A DNA stretch of 8,322 bases from Thaumarchaeota archaeon UBA160 (GTDB taxonomy: Archaea > Thermoproteota > Nitrososphaeria > Conexivisphaerales > UBA164): the NCBI GenBank assembly GCA_002506605.1, contig DAXX01000018.1, positions 1-8,322 of the forward strand, written 5' to 3'. Each line of letters starts with the position of its first letter. Position 1 is the first letter of the stretch. The notes beneath the pieces are model-generated. The model was given only the letters and a program-made list of their open reading frames with translations. It was not told where the DNA came from and did not search any database. The position numbers and the translations under genes are program-made. Below, piece by piece: positions 1-5,670 of this stretch.

Positions 1-130
1 ATCAAGCTTTCATAAAGCTGAAAGGAGCGATTCGCACCTTAACTTTTATCTGAAAAATCTTATTTGAGCAGCATCACTTTATTTATAAAATATTTATTAA
101 GACTATAGTTTTTGTATTTAAAAGTCTCAT
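1..130. other. Left-edge non-coding stretch with hairpins
   Basis: No frame in this stretch gives a convincing protein. Plus-strand frames open at the left edge stop at 13, 51 and 65, so at most a short C-terminal tail of an upstream gene could be present. The region holds the hairpin at 22-40, a second small stem (5-10 with 14-19, 3-nt loop), and a perfect symmetric TATA-like TTTATAAA at 84-91 with no start codon at leaderless distance on either strand. A weak stem (100-104 with 123-127) followed by A/T-rich sequence lies just beyond the stop of the minus-strand gene ending at 131 and may help terminate it. Confidence 0.5.
22..40. terminator. Compact hairpin, possible terminator or end of a structured RNA
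   Basis: AAGG pairs with CCTT and GCG with CGC, separated by one A-A mismatch and closed by the loop ATT: seven pairs in 19 nt. On the plus strand it is followed by AACTTTTATC, a short T-rich run that would suit a terminator for a gene entering from the left. It is GC-richer than its surroundings, so the 3' end of a non-coding RNA is an alternative. The fold is seen directly; the role is inference. Confidence 0.35.
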
Positions 131-391
131 TTACTCGTCAAGAATTTTAAAATCGTTAGAAGAAACAATATAATCGATTACTTCTTTGACCCAAGTTCCA
201 GTTTCGGGTCTTTTTCTTACCTCTCTCAAATATTCATTAAAAGAAATGTCAAAAGCTTCCTTCCAGTATTTATAACCTTCTGTAAGGCTCCTTGCTGCTA
301 TCCTGTGTTTAAAACACAGCGAGCCTTCAGAATAAAATCCGCAGATTATGCATTTTTTATTTTGCTGTTTGGGCAATTCGGATTTGGACAA
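131..391 (-). CDS. Small zinc-motif protein overlapping the end of topA
   Basis: About 86 residues; I do not recognise a named family. Near its N-terminus it has C-x2-C-x8-C-x2-H (CIIC...CFKH), a likely single zinc site. The remainder is helical and charged, with aromatic positions in YKYWKEAFDISFNEYLREV and a C-terminal TGTWVKEVIDYI. The start is uncertain. No Met occurs after the zinc site, so the start must lie within the 3' end of topA in another frame. I chose TTG at 391 because GGTG lies 9 nt upstream, a plausible partial Shine-Dalgarno. TTG at 376 and ATG at 424 are alternatives. It overlaps topA by about 46 nt and lacks its own TATA box, so it is probably translated from the topA transcript by coupling. 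A nucleic-acid-binding accessory role is only a guess from the motif and context. Confidence 0.6.
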   Translation of the reverse strand: MSKSELPKQQNKKCIICGFYSEGSLCFKHRIAARSLTEGYKYWKEAFDISFNEYLREVRKRPETGTWVKEVIDYIVSSNDFKILDE

Positions 392-2304
392 AAAACCCAA
401 CCACCCCTTTTTATCATAGGCCATCCGCAATGCGGACAATTTTTCTTTGCTGGAACGAGCTTGCCTTTTCTTGGAAGAGGAGCCGATGCTCCGCATATGT
501 TACATTTTAGATATCTCTTTCCAGCTTGTGATATATGCAGTATGAGTTCGCCTTTGCCACAGACTGGACATTTTCCAAAAGATTCTCCAGTTCCTGCTGC
601 TAGATATTTTTTAGTTAGCTCTATCATTTCTTCTGAGCGCTTTACGTTTTTCAATTCTTCAATTAAAATTTTAGCACTTTCACTTAAAACATAACCAGGA
701 AGCATCTTCCCAACTTCAATGCTCTCTAGCGAACTCTCTAGCTTTCTTGTCATTTCAAGAGTTGTTATCTGAGAAAAACTAAAATAACGGGCTACGCTGA
801 AGCCCAGCTCTGTTATTTCTATTCTGTTGCCCTTTATATACCCTCGTTTATAAAGCGTTTTTATTATGTCTGCCCTTGTTGCTTTTGTACCTATTTCATT
901 GGATTCCATCCAGTCTAAAAGACTTGATGGTGTATATCTTGAAGGTGGCTTTGTGTAAGCAAGCTCAACATTTACATCTTTTATCAAAACTTCGTCTCCA
1001 ACAGATGCATCTGGAATTTTCTTTTCTCTTATTTCTCTAAAAGGGTAAACTTCAAGCCAACCCTTATCAATAAGTGTGGCTCCATCAGCTTCGAGATCAA
1101 ATTCTTCTGCTTTAACTTTCATGTATTTTTTTGTTACCCTAGCGTTTCTATAAAAAGTACCTATGAACCTCCTCACCACCAAGTCATAGAGCTTAAACTC
1201 ATTACCGCTTAAAGGTTGTAATTCTCCAGTTGGGTAAATTGCGGGGTGTGCAGGGTCGTCCATTGGTCCTTCAACTGGATGGGGCCTTGATATGCTTGCT
1301 GTCTCTTTGTACTTTTGAGCTAACTTAGAAAGTATAGACTTATAGTTTATTGTAGGAGGTAATTTTTGAGAGCTTGTGCGTGGATATGATATAAGAGCTT
1401 TTAAATATAACTTTTCCAAAATAGTCAATGATTCCCATGGTTGAATTCCGAACAGACGATAAGCCTCTTTTTGAAGATCTGAGAGGTTAAATGGATATGG
1501 CGGTTTTATTTCCTCAATGCTTTTGTCAAAAAAGGTTACTTTCCCTATTTTCCCTTTTAATTTTTTGACCCTTTGCACTTCTTCCAAGCTTTTTAAGTTC
1601 GGACCAGAAAGTTCAAACTTTTCTCCTCTCAGTTCGCCTATGATTTTAAATTTCCAGTAAGGTTTTGGAACATATGAATTTATTTCTAACTCTCTGTTAA
1701 ATATTTCAATCAGAGTCGGCCCCTGTACCCTTCCTATGCTCAGGCTCAATCTTTTGCCTGTACCTAACCTTACCTCTTCCATTAGCAAGCGAGACAAACT
1801 TATTCCCCATATAAAGTCAATATAATGTCTGGTCCTTCCAGCATCAGCCATAAGCCACTTATCCCTAGTAAGAAGGCTATTAAAGCTCTGCCTTAGCTCT
1901 TCTACAGTTAGAGTTGAGAACTTTGCCCTTTTGACAACTTTCTCGAACCCTCCATTGTACTTTACAATATTGAATCCTATCGTTTCACCTTCTATGTCGT
2001 AATCGCACGCTATTATTATCTGTTCGCTTTCTCTAAGCAATTTTTTTATTATATATAAAAACTTTGAAACATACCTATCACCTTCCAAAGGAACCCATTC
2101 TGCGTCTAACACAGGAAAGAGCCTTAAGTCTTCAACATCAGTTTTTAATGTATAGAGGTGTCCTCTAGCTGGAACAACATAAAACTTAGTAAGATTCCAT
2201 GTACCGACGTAAACAGGAATTCCTTCAAAAGAAAGCTTTTTGTAAGAATGATCAAGAGCAAGTGCTATTCTCTTTGCCGCATCGTTTTTTTCAGCTATAA
2301 TCAA
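346..2304 (-). CDS. topA: DNA topoisomerase I, archaeal type IA
   Basis: Type IA topoisomerase of 652 residues that relaxes negative supercoils by cutting one strand through a 5'-phosphotyrosine. The N-terminal Toprim domain begins at once with MIIAEK (catalytic Glu5) and carries the metal motif D101-x-D103-x-E105. PARGHLY lies at 45-51 and SIGRVQGPTL near 189. The catalytic tyrosine is Y307 in ISYPRTSS, followed by HPAIYPTGE at 353-361. The C-terminus has two four-cysteine zinc ribbons (C579, C582, C601, C604 and C623, C626, C639, C644). The length fits the archaeal TopA family. The start is TTG at 2304: the Toprim strand needs this N-terminus, no Met follows for well over 100 residues, and a longer reading from ATG at 2388 would translate the tRNA gene. 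The start lies 2 nt from the tRNA 3' end, with no Shine-Dalgarno and no room for a private promoter outside the tRNA. It is therefore probably co-transcribed with L40e and tRNA-Val. Confidence 0.95.
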   Translation of the reverse strand: MIIAEKNDAAKRIALALDHSYKKLSFEGIPVYVGTWNLTKFYVVPARGHLYTLKTDVEDLRLFPVLDAEWVPLEGDRYVSKFLYIIKKLLRESEQIIIACDYDIEGETIGFNIVKYNGGFEKVVKRAKFSTLTVEELRQSFNSLLTRDKWLMADAGRTRHYIDFIWGISLSRLLMEEVRLGTGKRLSLSIGRVQGPTLIEIFNRELEINSYVPKPYWKFKIIGELRGEKFELSGPNLKSLEEVQRVKKLKGKIGKVTFFDKSIEEIKPPYPFNLSDLQKEAYRLFGIQPWESLTILEKLYLKALISYPRTSSQKLPPTINYKSILSKLAQKYKETASISRPHPVEGPMDDPAHPAIYPTGELQPLSGNEFKLYDLVVRRFIGTFYRNARVTKKYMKVKAEEFDLEADGATLIDKGWLEVYPFREIREKKIPDASVGDEVLIKDVNVELAYTKPPSRYTPSSLLDWMESNEIGTKATRADIIKTLYKRGYIKGNRIEITELGFSVARYFSFSQITTLEMTRKLESSLESIEVGKMLPGYVLSESAKILIEELKNVKRSEEMIELTKKYLAAGTGESFGKCPVCGKGELILHISQAGKRYLKCNICGASAPLPRKGKLVPAKKNCPHCGWPMIKRGGWVFCPNPNCPNSKIKNA

Positions 2305-2306
2305 AA

Positions 2307-2381
2307 TGGGCCGGGCCGGATTCGAACCGGCGACCTCCGCCGCGTCAAGGCGGTGTGCTGACCAGGCTACACCACCGGCCC
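2307..2381 (-). tRNA. tRNA-Val (anticodon GAC)
   Basis: A complete 75-nt cloverleaf on the minus strand. The acceptor stem GGGCCGG/CCGGCCC is perfect, the D stem is GTGT/GCAC with one T-G pair, the anticodon stem CCGCC/GGCGG encloses the loop TTGACGC, and the T stem GCCGG/CCGGC closes TTCGAAT. The anticodon GAC at 2346-2344 reads GUC and GUU codons for valine. The discriminator is A, CCA is not encoded (TTTTG follows), and there is no intron. The GC-rich stems contrast with the AT-rich surroundings, as expected for a thermophile. It sits 8 nt after the L40e stop and 2 nt before the topA start, so release from a polycistronic transcript by RNase P and tRNase Z is the likely maturation route. 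Confidence 0.96.
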
Positions 2382-2389
2382 TTAACACT

Positions 2390-2557
2390 TTACTTCTTAG
2401 CTCCTAATTCTCTATTTTGAAGTCTAAGGGCCTTACTTCCACACTTTCTGCACCTGACAGCAGAAATCGGATTTTTAGCCCCACACTTCATGCATATTTT
2501 ATGCATAAGCTTCCTCTGAACCGCTATCTGCCTTTTAACTGGATCAGCTATAGGCAT
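2390..2557 (-). CDS. rpl40e: 50S ribosomal protein L40e
   Basis: A 55-residue basic protein of the large ribosomal subunit. It starts MPIADPVKRQIAVQRKL and carries one zinc finger, C22-x2-C25-x10-C36-x2-C39, within ICMKCGAKNPIS...CRKCGS. It ends in the basic tail RELGAKK. This matches the archaeal L40e family over its whole length. The ATG lies about 26 nt from the centre of a perfect TTTATAAA box, implying a leaderless message. It is the first gene of the minus-strand cluster with tRNA-Val and topA. A longer plus-strand open frame antisense to it (2417-2680) is not a gene. Confidence 0.93.
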   Translation of the reverse strand: MPIADPVKRQIAVQRKLMHKICMKCGAKNPISAVRCRKCGSKALRLQNRELGAKK

Positions 2558-2579
2558 AATAACGCTCTTACGGTTGTCG

Positions 2580-2587
2580 TTTATAAA
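2580..2587 (-). promoter_or_regulatory. TATA box for the L40e-tRNA-Val-topA cluster
   Basis: The perfect symmetric box TTTATAAA is preceded on the minus strand by the purine-rich stretch AAAAAG, suitable as a BRE. Its centre is about 26 nt upstream of the L40e ATG at 2557, the usual archaeal distance to the transcription start, so the transcript should begin at or next to the start codon. It is the only clear promoter for the downstream tRNA and topA. Confidence 0.7.
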
Positions 2588-2654
2588 CTTTTTAGAATTT
2601 TCGAAGTTGTATTGATTCTTAATTTTTCGTTAATATCTATTAAAAAACGCTACA

Positions 2655-2661
2655 TTAATAT
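2655..2661 (+). promoter_or_regulatory. Candidate TATA element for deoxyhypusine synthase
   Basis: TTAATAT is centred about 27 nt upstream of the ATG at 2685 and preceded by the A-rich AAAAAACGC. It is a weak match, but the position fits the leaderless pattern of neighbouring genes. The 127-nt divergent spacer (2558-2684) otherwise holds only AT-rich sequence and the L40e promoter. Confidence 0.4.
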
Positions 2662-2684
2662 GTTAAACTTAATTAACTAGTTTC

Positions 2685-3608
2685 ATGCAGGCTAAACCTG
2701 TTAAGGATATAACATTAGAAAGAAAAGATTCACCTTTCAGCTTACTGAAAAAGATGGCTGAGGCCGGAGGATTTTCTGGTAGAGAAATGGGAGAAGCGCT
2801 TAACTATTTGAAAGAGCTTTTTGCTAGTGATTACGGTAAGATTTTAACGTTTCCTGCAGACATAATAGCAACAGGGCTAAGGGGCGTTATAACGCAGCTA
2901 ATAAAACTAAAAAAGTTTGACATTGTGATAACAACATGCGGCGCTCTTGACCATGACATAGCAAGGAGCTTTTCAAGTTATTATGAAGGTTCATATTTTG
3001 AGGATGATGTAAAGTTAAGAAAAAAAGGTATACATAGGCTCGGAAACGTTTTCATACCTTTAGAAAATTATGGACCTTTAATAGAAAAAAAGATGCAGGA
3101 GCTGCTAACTACCGAGTATTCTAAACAAACAAAAACGTCTACGTATAAGCTAGCCTGGGATATAGGGAAGATGATAAATAATGAATCATCGTTCCTTTAT
3201 TGGGCGTATAAAAACAAAATTCCTGTAATGATACCAGGTATAACTGACGGTGCTGTTGGCTATCAGCTCTGGCTTTTCAAACAGTCGCACAGAGATTTCA
3301 CAATAGATGTGCTCGAAGATGAACAGCTAATCTCGGATTTCATTTATTCTCATAAAAAGTTGGGTGCTCTTATAATTGGTGGTGGCATTTCAAAGCACCA
3401 CGCAATATGGTGGTCACAATTCAGGGATGGTTTAGAAATTGCCGTTTACGTTACAACTGCTTATGAATATGATGGAAGCTTGAGCGGCGCGCTAACAAGA
3501 GAGGCTATATCGTGGGGAAAAATTAAGCCGCACGGAAAACACGTTACAGTACATGGAGATGCTACAATTGTTTTACCATTTTTGATACACGGCGTTCTTT
3601 ACAGCTAA
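2685..3608 (+). CDS. dys: Deoxyhypusine synthase
   Basis: A 307-residue NAD-dependent enzyme that transfers the aminobutyl group of spermidine to one lysine of translation factor aIF5A, the first step of hypusine formation; it acts in the cytosol, usually as a homotetramer. Family features run through the chain: GGFSGREMGEAL at 28-39, FPADIIATGLRGV at 56-68, the nucleotide-site segment TTCGALDHDIARSF at 83-96, GIHRLGNVFIP at 115-125, GITDGAVGYQLW at 185-196 and IIGGGISKHHAIWW at 230-243. The catalytic lysine is K279 in REAISWGKIK, and DGSLSGALTREA precedes it. The length is normal. It is transcribed away from L40e, probably leaderless. Its TAA (3606-3608) interlocks with the TAG of the convergent radical SAM gene (3605-3607). 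Confidence 0.95.
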   Translation: MQAKPVKDITLERKDSPFSLLKKMAEAGGFSGREMGEALNYLKELFASDYGKILTFPADIIATGLRGVITQLIKLKKFDIVITTCGALDHDIARSFSSYYEGSYFEDDVKLRKKGIHRLGNVFIPLENYGPLIEKKMQELLTTEYSKQTKTSTYKLAWDIGKMINNESSFLYWAYKNKIPVMIPGITDGAVGYQLWLFKQSHRDFTIDVLEDEQLISDFIYSHKKLGALIIGGGISKHHAIWWSQFRDGLEIAVYVTTAYEYDGSLSGALTREAISWGKIKPHGKHVTVHGDATIVLPFLIHGVLYS

Positions 3609-4663
3609 GGTATGACTTCTGTCGAATCCAGCGTTGGGTCATATTTTAATTGGTTCTTGTCGATAATGCCGTTATTTATGTAGTTGTCCAGGTATTTAGT
3701 TAAAGAAATAACCTCTTCAATAGTTTTCTTTGTTATTTCATCAAGATCTTCATAAAAAGATCCCCAGAGATTTTTGCCTTCCATAAGCGAATAAAGGCAT
3801 CTGCCGCCACAATATCTAAAGTATTCACAAGTCTTGCATTTTTCTGGTATCTCTATATCCTTAAGTTTAAAACCAGTTCTAACGTCTCCGAGCACAGCCC
3901 ATTTTTCAAAAACAGCTATAGGGCAGGCAAGGATTCTTCCATCTGTACTTACGGATACAGATTTGTAACCAGCTCCACATGGGGGACCATTATATCCTTC
4001 AAAATAATGCGCAGAAAGAATGCCCAGAAAGGGTACTATTCCCAAAACCTCTCCTTTAGAAGCTTCTTCTAAAAATATTTTCCCGAGGCGTTTTATGCCA
4101 GGTAGGTATGAGCTGTAAGCCCAGCTCTTTATGTTCCATTTTTTGCTCCATATTGCGTTTAGTTGCCAATGAACGTATTTAAAACCAATTGAAAAAAGAT
4201 GCATGACATCTTCATAAATGTCAGTGTGCTTGGTAACAGTCATTCTAGCTATGATTTTGTTTACTTTAATCGAGTCGAGCTTTTTGAAACTTTTTAATAC
4301 AGAATCGTAGGTTCCTTTTCCTCGATACATATCTGTTACCTGTTTTCTTCCATCTATAGATAGAAGAACTACATCCATTTTTTTCCAGTATTCTTCGGGA
4401 AGAAGTTCGATCTTTGTCCCGTTTGTCTGGACACCAAACCTTTTAGCTTTGATATTATCCATTACAAATTCAATTAATCCAGCATTGAGCAAAGGCTCGC
4501 CACCATAAAATATTATTACCGCCTCTGGATCGGCTTCTATAGTTTTCTTTAGATCGTTCAAATTATATTTAACATTCCATGGTACAGTATTAGGATTAAA
4601 AGACCCACCACAATAAGAACAATTAAGGTTACATTCTCCAGTAGTATAAACTAACCACAGCAT
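3605..4663 (-). CDS. Radical SAM protein with SPASM-like C-terminus, possible peptide-modifying enzyme
   Basis: A 352-residue radical SAM enzyme. The N-terminal C11-x3-C15-x2-C18 (CNLNCSYC) binds the SAM-cleaving Fe4S4 cluster; YGGEP at 53-57 is the second family motif and LSIDG follows at 101-105. The C-terminus is SPASM-like, with C229, C247 and C276-x2-C279-x5-C285-x3-C289, which should hold extra iron-sulfur clusters. The seventh cysteine expected in many SPASM domains is absent. The N-terminus and CGGRCLYS recall archaeal enzymes called putative peptide-modifying proteins of the AF1577 type; this assignment is from memory and tentative. No precursor peptide is visible beside it. It has its own TATA box 36 nt downstream of the peroxiredoxin stop and converges on deoxyhypusine synthase. 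The substrate is unknown; an anaerobic-type maturase is an alternative. Confidence 0.85.
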   Translation of the reverse strand: MLWLVYTTGECNLNCSYCGGSFNPNTVPWNVKYNLNDLKKTIEADPEAVIIFYGGEPLLNAGLIEFVMDNIKAKRFGVQTNGTKIELLPEEYWKKMDVVLLSIDGRKQVTDMYRGKGTYDSVLKSFKKLDSIKVNKIIARMTVTKHTDIYEDVMHLFSIGFKYVHWQLNAIWSKKWNIKSWAYSSYLPGIKRLGKIFLEEASKGEVLGIVPFLGILSAHYFEGYNGPPCGAGYKSVSVSTDGRILACPIAVFEKWAVLGDVRTGFKLKDIEIPEKCKTCEYFRYCGGRCLYSLMEGKNLWGSFYEDLDEITKKTIEEVISLTKYLDNYINNGIIDKNQLKYDPTLDSTEVIP

Positions 4664-4699
4664 CTTTAATTAAAAAATAAAGATGTTTAAAAAATAAAC
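4664..4699 (-). promoter_or_regulatory. T-rich spacer: peroxiredoxin terminator and radical SAM promoter
   Basis: On the minus strand this 36-nt spacer contains TTTATTTTTTAA twice. The first copy follows the peroxiredoxin stop directly and suits an archaeal oligo-T terminator. TTTAAA at 4691-4686, overlapping that first copy, is centred about 25 nt upstream of the radical SAM ATG at 4663, the TATA position seen at other genes here. The same bases may thus end one transcript and start the next. Confidence 0.5.
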
Positions 4700-5287
4700 T
4701 TAAAGTTTTCCTATATCGTCTGGTATCCTGATCTTTATTACGGGCATTCCTTCTTCCCAGTTGGCTGGAATTATGTCAAATTCTTCTGGCTTTGCTGGAT
4801 GTTCGTATATGTACTTTAGACCCTTCAAAGCGTTCAAAACGTGTTTCACATCTTTGCCAAGCCTATCATTAAATACAGAAATGTACTGAACCACTCCGTC
4901 AGGATCTATTATAACTGTCCCTCTTTTTGTCATGCCCGTATCAGTGTTCAGAAAACCATAAACGGTAGCTATGTCTTTCTTTATGTCTTCGACTAAAGGA
5001 TATGTTACCTTCTTAACTCTTGGACTTGTTTCCCACCATACTTTGTGTGAATATATTGAATCTTCGCTGATGGCAAGAATTTCAGCGTTTAATGCCTTGA
5101 ACTTGTCGTAATAGGCTTGAAATGCTTCTAGGTCAGTGGCGCATACAAATGTAAAGTCTCCTGGATGGAATGTTAACACCACCCATTTTCCTTTATAATC
5201 GCTCAGCTTTATTTGCTTTATTTTTTTCTCACTCGGAAAGAATGCTTGTGCAGTAAAATCCGGAGCGGGTTTCCCTACTTCTATCAT
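4700..5287 (-). CDS. Peroxiredoxin, AhpC/Prx1 type, apparently 1-Cys
   Basis: A 195-residue thiol peroxidase that reduces hydrogen peroxide and organic peroxides in the cytosol. The peroxidatic cysteine is C49 in FHPGDFTFVCATDLEAF, within the P-x3-T-x2-C active-site motif (P42, T46). R122 in KRGTVIIDPDG fits the conserved active-site arginine. The overall fold, the length and the C-terminal PANWEEG match typical 2-Cys AhpC proteins. However, the resolving cysteine normally found in VCPANW is isoleucine (I173), and C49 is the only cysteine in the protein. It must therefore be resolved by an external thiol or another protein. VCA replaces the usual VCP after the active-site cysteine. ATG at 5287 has a TATA box about 29 nt upstream. 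It precedes the radical SAM gene on the same strand, but that gene seems to have its own promoter. Confidence 0.93.
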   Translation of the reverse strand: MIEVGKPAPDFTAQAFFPSEKKIKQIKLSDYKGKWVVLTFHPGDFTFVCATDLEAFQAYYDKFKALNAEILAISEDSIYSHKVWWETSPRVKKVTYPLVEDIKKDIATVYGFLNTDTGMTKRGTVIIDPDGVVQYISVFNDRLGKDVKHVLNALKGLKYIYEHPAKPEEFDIIPANWEEGMPVIKIRIPDDIGKL

Positions 5288-5312
5288 TTTAATCTGTAAT
5301 ATATTTTTCTGC

Positions 5313-5320
5313 CTTATAAG
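5313..5320 (-). promoter_or_regulatory. TATA box for the peroxiredoxin
   Basis: CTTATAAG on the minus strand, preceded by the purine-rich AAAAAGT (BRE-like), is centred about 29 nt upstream of the ATG at 5287. The leader would be only a few nucleotides. T-runs at 5342-5346 and nearby, just after the stop of the membrane-protein gene, may terminate that upstream transcript. Confidence 0.6.
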
Positions 5321-5351
5321 ACTTTTTAAAATTTTTATACTAAAAACGTAT

Positions 5352-5630
5352 TTAAATTGATTTTTTTACCCTTTTTAAAGCAGCTATCATGTATAAAATG
5401 TACAATATAAAAAACACAATAAATATTATAAATGTTATTTCGGCCGTTATCGATACAAGATACGCAGGCTTTCCACCTACAAATATGACCGGGAACGGGA
5501 AAACAAAAAATGAAAATGCATACCCAGATGACTGACTAGTGGCATAAATTGTTCCTGCTAAAGCAAAAGATACAAAACCTATCACAATAAAAATGAAACC
5601 CAAAATTATTATGGCGTCAGACTTGTTCAT
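5352..5630 (-). CDS. Small two-helix membrane protein, DUF131-like
   Basis: A 92-residue membrane protein of unknown function. Two hydrophobic helices are visible, about 6-28 (AIIILGFIFIVIGFVSF) and 62-85 (TAEITFIIFIVFFILYILY). A loop containing FFVFPFPVIFVGG lies between them, and the tail is basic (KRVKKS). By the positive-inside rule both ends probably face the cytoplasm. The order of a GFxFIVIGF helix, an F-x-P-x-P-V-I-F-x-GG loop and a second helix recalls the small archaeal DUF131 proteins; this is from memory and not certain. It lies 40 nt after the LLM oxidoreductase gene and 64 nt before the peroxiredoxin. The ATG at 5630 has an AT-rich TATA candidate (ATATTTAT, 5660-5653) about 26 nt upstream. 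No catalytic residues are apparent. Confidence 0.7.
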   Translation of the reverse strand: MNKSDAIIILGFIFIVIGFVSFALAGTIYATSQSSGYAFSFFVFPFPVIFVGGKPAYLVSITAEITFIIFIVFFILYILYMIAALKRVKKSI

Positions 5631-5670
5631 TTATAATAAAAAATTAATTAGCATAAATATTAGCATATCT

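Noticed and set aside
18..54. C/D box sRNA, from two CTGA boxes about 30 nt apart
   Set aside because: No TGATGA-type C or C' box lies before or between them.
305..694. Plus-strand open frame of 129 codons
   Set aside because: It is the complement of the zinc-ribbon end of topA and has no recognisable protein features.
2158..2361. Plus-strand open frame of 67 codons across the topA start and tRNA
   Set aside because: It is antisense to topA and includes the complement of the tRNA; it shows no family features.
2417..2680. Plus-strand open frame of 87 codons
   Set aside because: Its first half is antisense to the clear L40e gene and the rest is AT-rich promoter DNA.
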